From: Erythrobacter sp.
Lineage (GTDB): Bacteria; Pseudomonadota; Alphaproteobacteria; Sphingomonadales; Sphingomonadaceae
Assembly: GCA_024642565.1 (NCBI GenBank)
Contig: JAHEAV010000012.1
Location: forward strand, 1-64,000
Direction of reading: 5' to 3'
Length of the DNA: 64,000 bases
Both the position numbers and the translations under genes were made by a program. Below are positions 27,984 to 40,321 of the stretch, one piece after another; the first letter of the stretch is position 1; each line of letters starts with the position of its first letter. The notes beneath the pieces are model-generated. The model saw only the letters and a program-made list of their open reading frames with translations. It made no database searches and had not been told where the DNA came from.

Positions 27984-29801
27984 TTACAGCCGGTCCATAT
28001 CCAGCCATTCGCGCTTGCCAAGCCATGATTTGTCGAGCGCGGCTTCGGCAGCTGCGGCCTCTGGCTTGTGGCCCAGCTTGCGTTCGGTCTGGGCCAGTCC
28101 GTAAAGCGCCCATCCATCATTGGGTGCCTTGAACAGCGCAGCCTGGAACGCGTCGCGCGCGCCCTTGAAGTCCCCAGCGCGATACAGGCTTGCGCCAAGC
28201 GATTGGCTGACCGGGTAATACCAGTAGGGCGGTTCTGTGTAGGGTAGGGTCTGCTCGATCGTGATCGCCTGACGGTAATGCGCGGCGGCCTGGGTAAATT
28301 TGCCCTTGGCATGCGCCATGCGTCCTTGCGCGACATGCCGGGCTAGCGCGATCAGATCCATTGCCGGAACACCGCCATCGGTCATCGCCTTGAACTGGGA
28401 CTTGAACTGTGGATTTTCGGCCAGCGCATCCATCGCGGCGAGTTCGGCTGCGAAGCTTTTGTCGTTGCGGGATATGGCAAAGCCAACTGCGCGGGCATAA
28501 CGCCGCATAGCCTCGACATAGGCAAGATCGCTGTTTGCGTTAGTCAGCGCGATGATGGCTTGCGGGCTGGCATATTGCGCCAATGCAAAGTCCGGCGCGG
28601 CGTGGATCACCTGAACCCACGGCAATTGCCGGGCGATATCGACATTGAGGATCGACTTCAGCCGTTCGGTTTCGGACAGGGTGGTGTACATATCGCCTGC
28701 CATCTGCGCCGATGTCAGAAGGAAATGCACATTGTGCGGATAATAGCCGAAGCGATACATGCCATCGCCGCCGAATTTCGTCAGATAATCTTCATCGGCC
28801 CGTGCGGCCAGGATATTTGCGGCCATTGAATCCTTGTAGCGCCCGATCCGGTAATAGATGTGCGAAGGCATGTGGACCAGATGACCGAAGGCATCAGGCG
28901 CAAATTGGGCCATCCGGTCCGCAGCCGCTTCGGCGCGGTGTGGATTGGCGCTATTTTCCATGAGATGGATGTAGAGATGCGCGGCCTGCGGGTGATGCGG
29001 ATTGCGCTGCATCACGGCTTCCAGCATTGCCACGGCTTCCGCGATACGCGGCTTGGCTGCGCTCTTGTCCGTGCTCCAATAATCCCACGGTGTGGTATTC
29101 ATGGCCGCTTCTGCGGCAAGGATGGCAATGTCGTCATTCCCCGGATTTTGGCGCGCAATCCTGAACATGGCATCGGCATAGGCCGCGTCGAGCAAGGCCC
29201 GGTCAGCCGCAGGGTCGTTCGAATAACGGACGGTTTGCGCTGCGATCAGATCGCGTTCAAGCGGAGAAGCTGTTTCAGCCAGTCGCGAAGCAGCGGCCAA
29301 TGCAGTGAGCGCGACGCTGTTCTGTTCAGGCGACATTGGCGCGTTGATATTCGGCCCGCTCGCCAGCGCCACGCCCCACAGGCACATGGCGCAGTCAGGC
29401 GCGCGCAACCGTGCTTCCTGGAATGCGCGTGTCGCCCCCTGGTGATTGAACCCATATGTCAGGAGCATGGCCTGATCGAAATAGGCCCGCGCGTCGCCCG
29501 AAATGCCGGTGGCAGGGATGCTCGACTGGGCCAGATTCGGGATTAACGCCATGCCCGCTGCGCCGACACCGTGCAGGGCCGCCAGATTGCCCGCCAGCTT
29601 CAGGCGCTGGTCAAGCTGCGCACCCGTGGCATCAATTCCGCGGCAGGCGCGGCGGCCTGCCAAGGTCGGATCCAGCGCGCGCAAGGTGGCTTGCGAAATG
29701 GTGTCCGGCGTATCTGCGCTGTCCGTCCAATAACCTGTAAACCCGCCTACCAGCCCGGAAAGCAGAGCAGCGGCGGTTGTTGCGGAGTAAAGCGGATTCA
29801 T
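27984..29801 (-). CDS. TPR-containing hypothetical protein
   Basis: TPR-like helices, AYFDQAMLLTYGFNHQGATRAFQEARLRAPDCAMCLWGVALASGPNIN; signal-like N-terminus. Confidence 0.8.
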   Translation of the reverse strand: MNPLYSATTAAALLSGLVGGFTGYWTDSADTPDTISQATLRALDPTLAGRRACRGIDATGAQLDQRLKLAGNLAALHGVGAAGMALIPNLAQSSIPATGISGDARAYFDQAMLLTYGFNHQGATRAFQEARLRAPDCAMCLWGVALASGPNINAPMSPEQNSVALTALAAASRLAETASPLERDLIAAQTVRYSNDPAADRALLDAAYADAMFRIARQNPGNDDIAILAAEAAMNTTPWDYWSTDKSAAKPRIAEAVAMLEAVMQRNPHHPQAAHLYIHLMENSANPHRAEAAADRMAQFAPDAFGHLVHMPSHIYYRIGRYKDSMAANILAARADEDYLTKFGGDGMYRFGYYPHNVHFLLTSAQMAGDMYTTLSETERLKSILNVDIARQLPWVQVIHAAPDFALAQYASPQAIIALTNANSDLAYVEAMRRYARAVGFAISRNDKSFAAELAAMDALAENPQFKSQFKAMTDGGVPAMDLIALARHVAQGRMAHAKGKFTQAAAHYRQAITIEQTLPYTEPPYWYYPVSQSLGASLYRAGDFKGARDAFQAALFKAPNDGWALYGLAQTERKLGHKPEAAAAEAALDKSWLGKREWLDMDRL

Positions 29802-30061
29802 GGTCAGGCCTCCCGATAGGCAAATAATTGCAGGGATGCCGGCGGACACACAACCGGCAAAATGGGGCAATACGACCCTAAACGAGTCGTTACCTAATCC
29901 GCTGTTGGATACAGCCTCCGCCGGCGTATGTCACCACAGGCCAGACCCAGACTGCTGTATCAAAACTGGCGATGAAAGGCGGTGGAAACACGCGATCGAT
30001 GGTGAAGAAAGCGAACCAGCCCCTTGGAGCGCGCGGCAATTGCCGTTATCCTGCGTCCACC

Positions 30062-30460
30062 ATGAAAGAGTTCTTCCAGCACGCTGCAATCACCGACGGG
30101 ATTATCGTGCGGGCGGCGGTCAGTTTCCTGCCCGAACAATCCCAGCCTGATGCGGGCAAGTGGTTTTGGGTTTATCATATCCGGCTGGAGAACCATTCGG
30201 ACGAAACTGTGCAGCTGCGCACCCGCCATTGGCGGATCACTGATGCGCGCGGAATGGTCAATCATGTGGATGGCGAAGGGGTTGTCGGTGAAACCCCGAC
30301 ACTAAATCCGGGTCAAACGCATGACTATGTTTCCGGCTGCCCACTGACGACGCCGCATGGTTCGATGGAGGGTCATTTCACCTTCACCCGTAAGGATGGC
30401 TCACCGCTGGAAGTGGCAATTCCCTTCTTTCCGCTGGCTGCGCCAGCCACAGCGGATTGA
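30062..30460 (+). CDS. apaG: Co2+/Mg2+ efflux protein ApaG
   Basis: FWVYHIRLENHSDETVQLRTRHWRITDARGMVNHVDGEGVVGETPTLNPGQTHDYVSGCPL. Confidence 0.95.
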   Translation: MKEFFQHAAITDGIIVRAAVSFLPEQSQPDAGKWFWVYHIRLENHSDETVQLRTRHWRITDARGMVNHVDGEGVVGETPTLNPGQTHDYVSGCPLTTPHGSMEGHFTFTRKDGSPLEVAIPFFPLAAPATAD

Positions 30461-30467
30461 TCGGCGC

Positions 30468-31019
30468 TTGATCAAGATCCTTGCGTTTGCGGCCAGCAAT
30501 TCAAGCCAGTCAATCAATCGCAAGTTGATCGGCCATGCGGTGGACGTACTCCGGTCAGAAGTGCTTCCCGGTGCCGTGTGCGAGATTCTCGACCTTAATG
30601 ATTTTGAGATGCCGATCTACAGCCTGGACCGGGAAAATGCTGGCGGTGTGCCCGATCTGGCGCACCAGTTCAGGGCGAAAATTGCCGCGGCCGATGCCCT
30701 GCTGATTTCCTTTGCGGAGCATAACGGCCACTATAGTGCGGCTTACAAGAATATCTTCGACTGGGCTTCCCGGCTGGAAGGCAAAGTCTATGCCGGGAAG
30801 CCCAAGGTCGTGTTGTCTGCATCGCCGGGCAAAGGCGGTGCGGGTAATGTGCTGCGCGCTGCGGTGGCGTCTGCCCCGCATTTCGGGGCTGAGGTGTTAT
30901 CGAGCCTGAGTGTCCCGCTGTTTGGTGACAATTTCGACGAAGCGAGTGGAACCCTGAGCAACCCTGAACTTGCCGCCGGTCTGCGCGCCGCTTTGGGCCG
31001 TTTTGCACGCATGAACTGA
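30468..31019 (+). CDS. NADPH-dependent FMN reductase family protein
   Basis: IKILAFAASNSSQSINRKLIGHAV...ADALLISFAEHNGHYSAAYKNIFDWASRL; probable TTG start. Confidence 0.85.
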   Translation: MIKILAFAASNSSQSINRKLIGHAVDVLRSEVLPGAVCEILDLNDFEMPIYSLDRENAGGVPDLAHQFRAKIAAADALLISFAEHNGHYSAAYKNIFDWASRLEGKVYAGKPKVVLSASPGKGGAGNVLRAAVASAPHFGAEVLSSLSVPLFGDNFDEASGTLSNPELAAGLRAALGRFARMN

Positions 31020-31076
31020 CAAGCGCTGCGCTGCGTTCTCACAAGTCATGTTGCGGAGGGGCCGCGTCGGCTCTAC

Positions 31077-31889
31077 ATGGCGCTCACTATGAAGCGCACC
31101 CATCTTCCCCTTAATGCCCTGCGCGTGTTCGACGCAGCGGCACGGCACCTCAGCTTCACCCGCGCGGCGGACGAGCTGGCGGTGACTCCGGCGGCGGTTG
31201 GCCAGCAGATCCGCGCGTTGGAAGACCACCTCGGCACAGTCTTGTTCCGCCGGACCAGCAAGGGCCTCGAACTGACGGATGAGGGCTGCGCCGGACTCGA
31301 CCCTTTGCGCGAAGGATTCTTGCGGTTCGAAGAAAGCGTGCAGGCAATGCAGGCTGGGCAGGCGAGCGACCATTACGCAATTGCCTGCCCGCGCGAATTT
31401 TACGCCCAGTGGCTTGCCCCGCGGTTGGCCGCCTTTGGCAAGGAGAATCCTGGCGTCCGGTTCCAGTTTGTGGCTGATGAGGATGCGGATTTCACCGAAG
31501 CCAATCTCGATCTGGCGATCCGTTTGGTCGATGGACCGGGCGATCTTGAAGGGGTGGAGCTGGCCCCGGCTCGGCGTGTAGTTGTGGCTTCGCCTGATGC
31601 TTCCGATGCGCATGGTTACTGGATCGATTGGCCGGGTGCGCCCCTGCCGGAAGGATCGGAGGTCAGCGTAAGCGTCGGCAATGCGGGGCAGGCGCTCAGC
31701 TCTGCTGTTGCGGGAATGGGCAAGGCAATCCTGCCCTACCTGCTGGCCGAAGAAGCGTTGGAAAGCGGCCGCTTGACTGCACTCGAAGGGCCGGACGAAG
31801 GCAGGCGTGCCTATTGGCTGGTCGCGCCGCTGCCGCAGTGGCGCCAGAAAAAGGTCAAGGCACTGGTCGCCTATCTGGCAAAGGATTAG
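31077..31889 (+). CDS. LysR family regulator, GcvA-like
   Basis: HLPLNALRVFDAAARHLSFTRAADELAVTPAAVGQQIRALEDHLGTVLFRRTSKGLELT. Confidence 0.9.
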   Translation: MALTMKRTHLPLNALRVFDAAARHLSFTRAADELAVTPAAVGQQIRALEDHLGTVLFRRTSKGLELTDEGCAGLDPLREGFLRFEESVQAMQAGQASDHYAIACPREFYAQWLAPRLAAFGKENPGVRFQFVADEDADFTEANLDLAIRLVDGPGDLEGVELAPARRVVVASPDASDAHGYWIDWPGAPLPEGSEVSVSVGNAGQALSSAVAGMGKAILPYLLAEEALESGRLTALEGPDEGRRAYWLVAPLPQWRQKKVKALVAYLAKD

Positions 31890-31893
31890 CCAC

Positions 31894-32427
31894 CTGAAAG
31901 ATACCCCGATTCTTGAAACAGCGCGCCTGACCCTGCGCCCGCTGGAGGCTGGCGATGTCGAAGCGTTCTGGCCGACTTTTTCCGATCCTGACAACATGCG
32001 CTGGTGGAGCAGGGCACCTTTCACCTCCCGTGAGGAGCTGGGCACATGGCTATTGGCCGATGGCTGGGATGGGCGCAGTTGGGCGGCAATTGAACGCAGC
32101 AGCGGCAAGCCCGTCTGCCGATTGGTCGCCACGCCCGGAATGCTGGGCGTGACCGAGATCGGCTATGCGACCGTTCTGGGCCGGCAGGGCGAAGGGTTCG
32201 CGCGGGAAGCGGTGGCCGGTTTGATCACCCATCTGTTCCGCGCTGAGGGGAACCGCCGTATCTGGGCCGATGTCGATCCGGAAAATGCAGGTTCCAATGC
32301 CCTGCTCAAGGGACTTGGTTTTACCATGGAAGGGCAGCTCCGTGCCGCCTGGGAAACCCATATCGGTGTGCGCGACAGCTTGATCTGGGGGATACTCGCG
32401 GACGAATGGCAACCGGCCGCCGCCTAG
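31894..32427 (+). CDS. GNAT family N-acetyltransferase (RimJ/RimL-like)
   Basis: LETARLTLRPLEAGDVEAFWPTFSDPDNMRWWS...NRRIWADVDPENAGSNALLKGLGF; start codon uncertain. Confidence 0.82.
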   Translation: MKDTPILETARLTLRPLEAGDVEAFWPTFSDPDNMRWWSRAPFTSREELGTWLLADGWDGRSWAAIERSSGKPVCRLVATPGMLGVTEIGYATVLGRQGEGFAREAVAGLITHLFRAEGNRRIWADVDPENAGSNALLKGLGFTMEGQLRAAWETHIGVRDSLIWGILADEWQPAAA

Positions 32428-32464
32428 CCCGCCTTGGGCCGCCTTGGGGATTGCCCCATTGCGG

Positions 32465-33286
32465 TCAGACAGCTTCGGCCGGTTTGCTGGCAATCCGCAG
32501 CGGTTTTGCAGCTGCGCGAAAGCGTTCCTTGTATTGCGGATGTTCGGTACCCATCCAGCGGTCCCACCAAGTGAAATAAAATCCGAAATTATAACCGCCG
32601 GCCTGATGATGCAAATCATGATGGGTCGTGGTCGAAACCCAGTCGGTCCATTTGGTGTCTGTCCAGCCAGCGGGGAATAATTCGACCCCGGCGTGGGCCA
32701 TGACATTGCGAAAAATCATGTGCCACAGGAAGAAGAGCACCGCCCATCCGGCATAGGCGATTCCCATCATACTGGTGGCAAGCAGGAATAGCGGCATGAA
32801 CAGCGCCTCCGTAACCGCTTCCCAACTGGCGAAGCTATACGCGGTCCAGGGCGTGGGCGTGCGCGACTTGTGGTGATGCAAATGCGTGGCCCGGAATAAA
32901 TGCTTGTGATGCAATGCACGGTGCATCCAATAGAAATAGGCATCATGCGCCACCACCATGATTGCGAATTGCACCGCGATCAGCCCCAGGCCCGCGCCGT
33001 CCAGCTTGAAACGGATGATGCCATATTCACGCATCACCAGCACGCTGATGGTGGTGGTGGCAAAGACGAGCACTGTGCGCAGCGATGACAGCACCTCGCG
33101 CGCATAATCGCCGCGTTGCGCCCGGCGGTTCTGGATGCGGCGATTGTCTGCCCAATGTTTGAACACCAGCAGCACCAACGCCATCAGACCCGCCGCGACG
33201 AAATAGCGCGTCAGATCGAGGTAGATGCCCTTCATCATATGGTGACCGATTTTTTCGATCAGGGTGGTGTCATGCGCTGATGTCAT
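32465..33286 (-). CDS. Sterol desaturase/fatty acid hydroxylase family protein
   Basis: His clusters HDAYFYWMHRALHHKHLFRATHLHHHKSRTPTPWTAYSF and TTTHHDLHHQ. Confidence 0.9.
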   Translation of the reverse strand: MTSAHDTTLIEKIGHHMMKGIYLDLTRYFVAAGLMALVLLVFKHWADNRRIQNRRAQRGDYAREVLSSLRTVLVFATTTISVLVMREYGIIRFKLDGAGLGLIAVQFAIMVVAHDAYFYWMHRALHHKHLFRATHLHHHKSRTPTPWTAYSFASWEAVTEALFMPLFLLATSMMGIAYAGWAVLFFLWHMIFRNVMAHAGVELFPAGWTDTKWTDWVSTTTHHDLHHQAGGYNFGFYFTWWDRWMGTEHPQYKERFRAAAKPLRIASKPAEAV

Positions 33287-33485
33287 AGGTGCTCCGCCGC
33301 CGATGATGCCGCTGCAAGGCCGCGAACGCAATGGCAAAGGCGATGGGACGCCAGGCTGTGAATTGGCCTCCCTTACTTGTGACGATGCTAAGGTGTTTGG
33401 AGTTACGCAGCGGCAATGTTGTGCACGACACCGCCGCTGCATATCCAGAGCAGATCCCACTCATCCTTGTTAAGATGCGCTGGTC

Positions 33486-33866
33486 CTAGCTGTCTCGGTC
33501 GACAATAATATAAATGTTTGTGGTGCTTTCCATGTGCTCACCCCATTTGTAGCAAGCTCCAGGAGCCAGCGAAATTGCAAATAATGTGTCGTCAGGATAC
33601 GAACTCGATACACGAGCAGAGCCACGCCAGTTGCTCGAACTGTTGTTACAAAATTGCACAACCGGATAGATTCTGCTGTTCGAATAAGATTCATTGACCC
33701 GCATAGTTAATTGCAGGCCTTGATTATAGATAGTTGTAGACGTGTCCCCTACTGACCATCCGTATTGATTTCGAAATGTGGAAACTTCGCTTGCTTGTGC
33801 TGGCAAGGCCGCAAGTCCACAACCAATTGCCACAAGACTGCTCATAAACTTGGTGCGCGAAATCAT
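33486..33866 (-). CDS. Orphan secreted protein of unknown function
   Basis: Signal peptide MSSLVAIGCGLAALPAQASE; low-GC ORF, two Cys in the mature part. Confidence 0.6.
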   Translation of the reverse strand: MISRTKFMSSLVAIGCGLAALPAQASEVSTFRNQYGWSVGDTSTTIYNQGLQLTMRVNESYSNSRIYPVVQFCNNSSSNWRGSARVSSSYPDDTLFAISLAPGACYKWGEHMESTTNIYIIVDRDS

Positions 33867-34365
33867 ATATTTCTCCCTTCAACTTATTCCGACATGATTT
33901 TTAGCGCCGAGTTGAAATGCGGACGGTATCCATCTGAGGGGTATCTTTTAGAAAATGCCCTTTTGATGCGATTGGAGGGAAACAAGGCCCACTTGACCGC
34001 AAACACGAATCCACCTAAAGGCGCGCCATCCGGAGCGGGCCTTGTGTCCAATGCGGTCAGATAGAGCTGAACATTGGCGGATCTATCGCGAGGGGCCTTG
34101 GACTTTGTGCCGGGGTCTTTTTCTATTGCTCGGGGGGCGGGGGTTTCGGCCAGCGCCAATCGGTCTTGCGGTATCTGCCAAAGTAACCCGATGCCTAAGG
34201 GCGGGGGTGGAGTGTTTTTCGGCTCGTGCGCTGGGTTCCGCGATGGCGGTTCCTAGTTTCGCTGGATTTTCGCCAAGGCGGGAATGACGGGCGGCGGCGC
34301 GCGATCCTCAAGGCATTACTCTCCCATTGTCCGGCGGCATCACTATAACAGGTGAAGAGTACTTC

Positions 34366-34737
34366 ATGCCGACAATCAACCAGCTGGTCCGCAAGGGCCG
34401 CGTTCCGCAGAAGGCCAAATCCAAGGTCCCTGCAATGGAAGCCAACCCGCAGAAGCGCGGTGTGTGCACCCGTGTTTACACGACGACTCCGAAGAAGCCG
34501 AACTCGGCTCTGCGTAAAGTTGCCAAGGTTCGCCTGACCAACCAGCGCGAAGTCATTACCTACATCCCCGGCGAGGGCCACAACCTTCAGGAACACAGCG
34601 TTGTCCTGATCCGTGGCGGCCGTGTGCGCGACCTTCCCGGTGTGCGTTACCACGTGCTGCGCGGTGTGCTCGATACCCAGGGTGTCAAGGACCGCAAGCA
34701 GAGCCGTTCCAAGTACGGCGCCAAGCGTCCGAAATAA
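34366..34737 (+). CDS. rpsL: 30S ribosomal protein S12
   Basis: [57 protein letters not shown]. Confidence 0.99.
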   Translation: MPTINQLVRKGRVPQKAKSKVPAMEANPQKRGVCTRVYTTTPKKPNSALRKVAKVRLTNQREVITYIPGEGHNLQEHSVVLIRGGRVRDLPGVRYHVLRGVLDTQGVKDRKQSRSKYGAKRPK

Positions 34738-34792
34738 GCTTTTTTGGCCAGCGCGGCTTGCCTGCGCTGCCTGACTATAAGGAATTCATCCG

Positions 34793-35263
34793 ATGTCACG
34801 TCGTCGTCGTCCCGAAAAGCGGGTCATCCTGCCCGATCCCAAGTTTGGTGATCAGGTTCTGTCGAAGTTCATGAACAACCTCATGTATGACGGCAAGAAA
34901 TCCACTGCCGAAGGTATCGTTTACGGTGCCCTGGCAACAGTGGAAGCCAAGGCCAAGGCCGATCCGATCCAGCTGTTCCATGATGCCTTGAACAACATCA
35001 AGCCGCAGGTCGAAGTTCGCAGCCGCCGTGTTGGCGGTGCCACCTACCAGGTGCCAGTGGAAGTTCGCCCTGAGCGTGCCCAGGCACTGGCAATCCGCTG
35101 GCTGATCTCGTCCGCACGCGGTCGCCCTGAAACCACCATGGCAGCGCGTCTGTCGGGTGAGTTGATGGATGCGGCGAACAATCGCGGCAATGCGGTAAAG
35201 AAGCGGGAAGATGCGCACCGGATGGCCGACGCCAACCGTGCATTCTCGCACTATCGCTGGTAA
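34793..35263 (+). CDS. rpsG: 30S ribosomal protein S7
   Basis: [47 protein letters not shown]. Confidence 0.99.
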   Translation: MSRRRRPEKRVILPDPKFGDQVLSKFMNNLMYDGKKSTAEGIVYGALATVEAKAKADPIQLFHDALNNIKPQVEVRSRRVGGATYQVPVEVRPERAQALAIRWLISSARGRPETTMAARLSGELMDAANNRGNAVKKREDAHRMADANRAFSHYRW

Positions 35264-35384
35264 TACCCGGACAAGGGCGCTGGCGGCGGGAGTCGCGGGC
35301 ACCTTTAACCGGTCACATTTGTAACCATATGGGGTCGGGATCGCATTGGGCGGTCCTTACCCAATACCACCACAGGAATTTTCC

Positions 35385-37478
<2,094 letters not shown>

Positions 37479-37569
37479 GTGCAAGTGACGGTCTAGGGGC
37501 GGCGCCTGATTCAGCGGGTGCCGTATTTTCCCGCAATCAATTAGTCCATACGAATAGAGGTTAGAGACA

Positions 37570-38760
37570 ATGGCGAAAGCTAAGTTTGAGCGGAACAAGC
37601 CGCATTGCAACATCGGCACCATCGGTCACGTCGACCACGGCAAGACCACGCTGACTGCCGCAATCACCAAGGTGATGGCAGAAATTAACGGCGGCGCTGC
37701 TGTCGACTTCGCAAATATCGACAAGGCGCCGGAAGAGCGTGAGCGCGGGATCACCATCTCGACCGCACACGTTGAATATGAATCGGCTGCCCGTCACTAT
37801 GCGCACGTCGATTGCCCGGGCCACGCTGACTATGTGAAGAACATGATCACCGGTGCCGCCCAGATGGACGGCGCGATCCTGGTGGTGAACGCTGCTGACG
37901 GCCCGATGCCGCAGACCCGCGAGCACATCCTGCTCGCTCGTCAGGTCGGTGTGCCGGCTCTGGTTGTTTACATGAACAAGGTTGACCAGGTCGATGACGA
38001 GGAAATCCTCGAGCTCGTCGAACTCGAAGTTCGTGAACTCCTTTCGAGCTATGATTTCGATGGCGACAACATCGCGATCGTCAAGGGTTCGGCTCTCGCC
38101 GCGCTTGAAGGTCGTGACGACGCCATCGGCAAGGAATCGATCATTGCCCTGATGGAAGCTGTCGATGCGCACATTCCGCAGCCCGACCGTCCGATCGACA
38201 AGCCGTTCCTGATGCCGATCGAAGACGTGTTCTCGATCTCGGGTCGCGGCACCGTGGTGACCGGCCGTATCGAAACCGGCATTGTCAATGTCGGCGACGA
38301 ATGCGAAATCGTTGGTATCAAGGACACCACCAAGACGACGGTTACCGGCGTGGAAATGTTCCGCAAGCTGCTCGATCGCGGTGAAGCAGGCGACAACGTC
38401 GGTGCCCTGATCCGCGGTGTTGCCCGTGACGACGTTGAACGCGGCCAGGTTCTGGCCAAGCCGGGTTCGGTCAATCCGCACACCGATTTCAACGCCGAAG
38501 TCTACGTTCTGTCGAAGGACGAAGGTGGCCGTCATACGCCGTTCTTCGCCAACTACCGTCCGCAGTTCTACTTCCGTACCACGGACGTGACCGGTGAAGT
38601 GATCCTCCCCGAGGGCACGGAAATGGTTATGCCTGGCGACAACGTAACGATTGGCGTGAAGCTGATCGCTCCGATCGCGATGGATGAAGGTCTGCGCTTC
38701 GCAATCCGTGAAGGCGGCCGGACCGTCGGTTCAGGGGTTGTCAGCAAGATCACTAAGTAA
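37570..38760 (+). CDS. tuf: Elongation factor Tu
   Basis: [36 protein letters not shown]. Confidence 0.99.
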   Translation: MAKAKFERNKPHCNIGTIGHVDHGKTTLTAAITKVMAEINGGAAVDFANIDKAPEERERGITISTAHVEYESAARHYAHVDCPGHADYVKNMITGAAQMDGAILVVNAADGPMPQTREHILLARQVGVPALVVYMNKVDQVDDEEILELVELEVRELLSSYDFDGDNIAIVKGSALAALEGRDDAIGKESIIALMEAVDAHIPQPDRPIDKPFLMPIEDVFSISGRGTVVTGRIETGIVNVGDECEIVGIKDTTKTTVTGVEMFRKLLDRGEAGDNVGALIRGVARDDVERGQVLAKPGSVNPHTDFNAEVYVLSKDEGGRHTPFFANYRPQFYFRTTDVTGEVILPEGTEMVMPGDNVTIGVKLIAPIAMDEGLRFAIREGGRTVGSGVVSKITK

Positions 38761-38822
38761 TATAGGCTCCGGACCGACCGGGTAGCTCGATTCATCGGGC
38801 GATTCGGTCGGTCGGAATTTTG

Positions 38823-38883
38823 GGGGCCGCCCCTTCCTGATACTTCCATGAAGATCAGTGAGGCGGGGCGGTCCTTGTTTTAT
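38823..38883 (+). terminator. Long GC-rich stem-loop with T-rich tail between tuf and rpsJ
   Basis: GGCCGCCCC..CTGAT/ATCAG..GGGGCGGTCC followed by TTGTTTTA. Confidence 0.7.
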
Positions 38884-38932
38884 GGGAAAGTCTTTCGGGA
38901 CAATCCTTGGCTCTTTCGCATCGGTATAGGTA

Positions 38933-39244
38933 ATGGAAGCTCAGAATATCCGCATTCGCCTCAAGGCGTTCGATCACCGCGTTCTCGACCAGGCAACTGG
39001 TGAAATCGCGGATACTGCCCGCCGTACGGGTGCTCTTATTCGCGGCCCCATTCCTCTGCCGACGCATATCGAAAAATTCACCGTGAACCGCGGCCCGCAC
39101 ATCGACAAGAAGTCGCGCGAGCAGTTCGAGGTGCGTACGTTCAAGCGGCTGCTCGATATCGTGCAGCCCAACGCCCAGACGGTCGATGCGCTGATGAAGC
39201 TCGACCTTGCTGCGGGTGTAAACGTAGAAATCAAACTGGCGTAA
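38933..39244 (+). CDS. rpsJ: 30S ribosomal protein S10
   Basis: [34 protein letters not shown]. Confidence 0.99.
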   Translation: MEAQNIRIRLKAFDHRVLDQATGEIADTARRTGALIRGPIPLPTHIEKFTVNRGPHIDKKSREQFEVRTFKRLLDIVQPNAQTVDALMKLDLAAGVNVEIKLA

Positions 39245-39444
39245 GCTAGTTGGAAAGCCCTTGTTTTTACAGGGGTCTTGATCGGATCGTTTTGGCGATC
39301 CAGTCAGGGACATAGGGATACCTCCGGTCAGCCTTCGGGCATTCTGGCCGGGCAAGCGTCCCCCGTCTCGTTTCTCAAAGCCATAATGGCGGCGGGAAGC
39401 ATATCAGCCCGGACGGGGTGACGCATTACAATCTGGGCTGACAC

Positions 39445-39466
39445 GCATCCGGAATGGTCCGGATGC
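39445..39466 (+). promoter_or_regulatory. Perfect 9-bp hairpin immediately upstream of the rplC ribosome-binding site
   Basis: GCATCCGGA-atgg-TCCGGATGC, about 20 nt before the rplC ATG. Confidence 0.6.
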
Positions 39467-39486
39467 CTCTGTTTAGGAGATTGGTC

Positions 39487-40317
39487 ATGCGCACTGGCGT
39501 GATCGCAAAAAAAGTCGGGATGACCCGCCTGTTCCAGGAGGATGGCCGCCACGTGCCGGTTACCGTCCTGGCGCTTGAAGATTGTCAGGTCGTTTCCCAC
39601 CGTACCGCCGAACGCGATGGTTATTTCGCGCTCCAGGTCGGTTCGGGCGAAGCGAAGCAGAAGAATGTTGCCAAGCCGCAGCGTGAACATTTCGCCAAGG
39701 CTGAAGTCGGTCTGAAGCGCAAGGTCGCTGAATTCCGGGTGGAAAGTGGCGAAGGTTTGCTGCCGGTCGGATCGACCATCAGCGCCGATCATTTCATTGC
39801 CGGTCAATATGTCGATATTACTGGCCACACGCAGGGCAAGGGTTTTGCCGGTGCGATGAAGCGTTGGGGCTTCGGGGGCTTGCGCGCGTCGCATGGTGTC
39901 TCGCTTTCTCACCGCTCGCACGGTTCTACGGGTAACCGTCAGGATCCGGGCCGCGTGTTCAAGGGCAAGAAGATGGCTGGCCACATGGGCGACCGTCAAC
40001 GCACCCAGCAAAATCTCGAGATCGTCCGCACCGACGCCGATCGCGGCCTGCTGTTCGTGAAGGGTTCTGTCCCTGGATCGAAGAATGGCTGGTTGCTGGT
40101 TCGTGACGCGGTGAAAATTCCGTTGCCAGAGGGCGTTCCGTTCCCCGGCGCGGTTATCGATCACAATGCCGCAAAGCTGGAAGCCGAAGTGGCGCCGGTT
40201 GAGGTGGTTGAAACCGTGGTAGAGCAGGAACTGGAAGCAGCACCTGTGGAAACCACTCAAGAATCCACCCCAGCCGAGGGCGCTGCGCCCACCGGCGATG
40301 ACGGCAAGGAGGGCTGA
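39487..40317 (+). CDS. rplC: 50S ribosomal protein L3 with acidic C-terminal extension
   Basis: [28 protein letters not shown]...[20 protein letters not shown]. Confidence 0.98.
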   Translation: MRTGVIAKKVGMTRLFQEDGRHVPVTVLALEDCQVVSHRTAERDGYFALQVGSGEAKQKNVAKPQREHFAKAEVGLKRKVAEFRVESGEGLLPVGSTISADHFIAGQYVDITGHTQGKGFAGAMKRWGFGGLRASHGVSLSHRSHGSTGNRQDPGRVFKGKKMAGHMGDRQRTQQNLEIVRTDADRGLLFVKGSVPGSKNGWLLVRDAVKIPLPEGVPFPGAVIDHNAAKLEAEVAPVEVVETVVEQELEAAPVETTQESTPAEGAAPTGDDGKEG

Positions 40318-40321
40318 TCCC

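Noticed and set aside
33884-34159. Minus-strand ORF MALAETPAPRAIEKDPG... as an integrase or phage remnant
   Set aside because: No recognisable domain, TTG start, no neighbouring mobile genes; left as unexplained.
37561-38535. 324-aa minus-strand ORF opposite tuf
   Set aside because: Shadow ORF opposite a highly conserved gene in GC-rich DNA.
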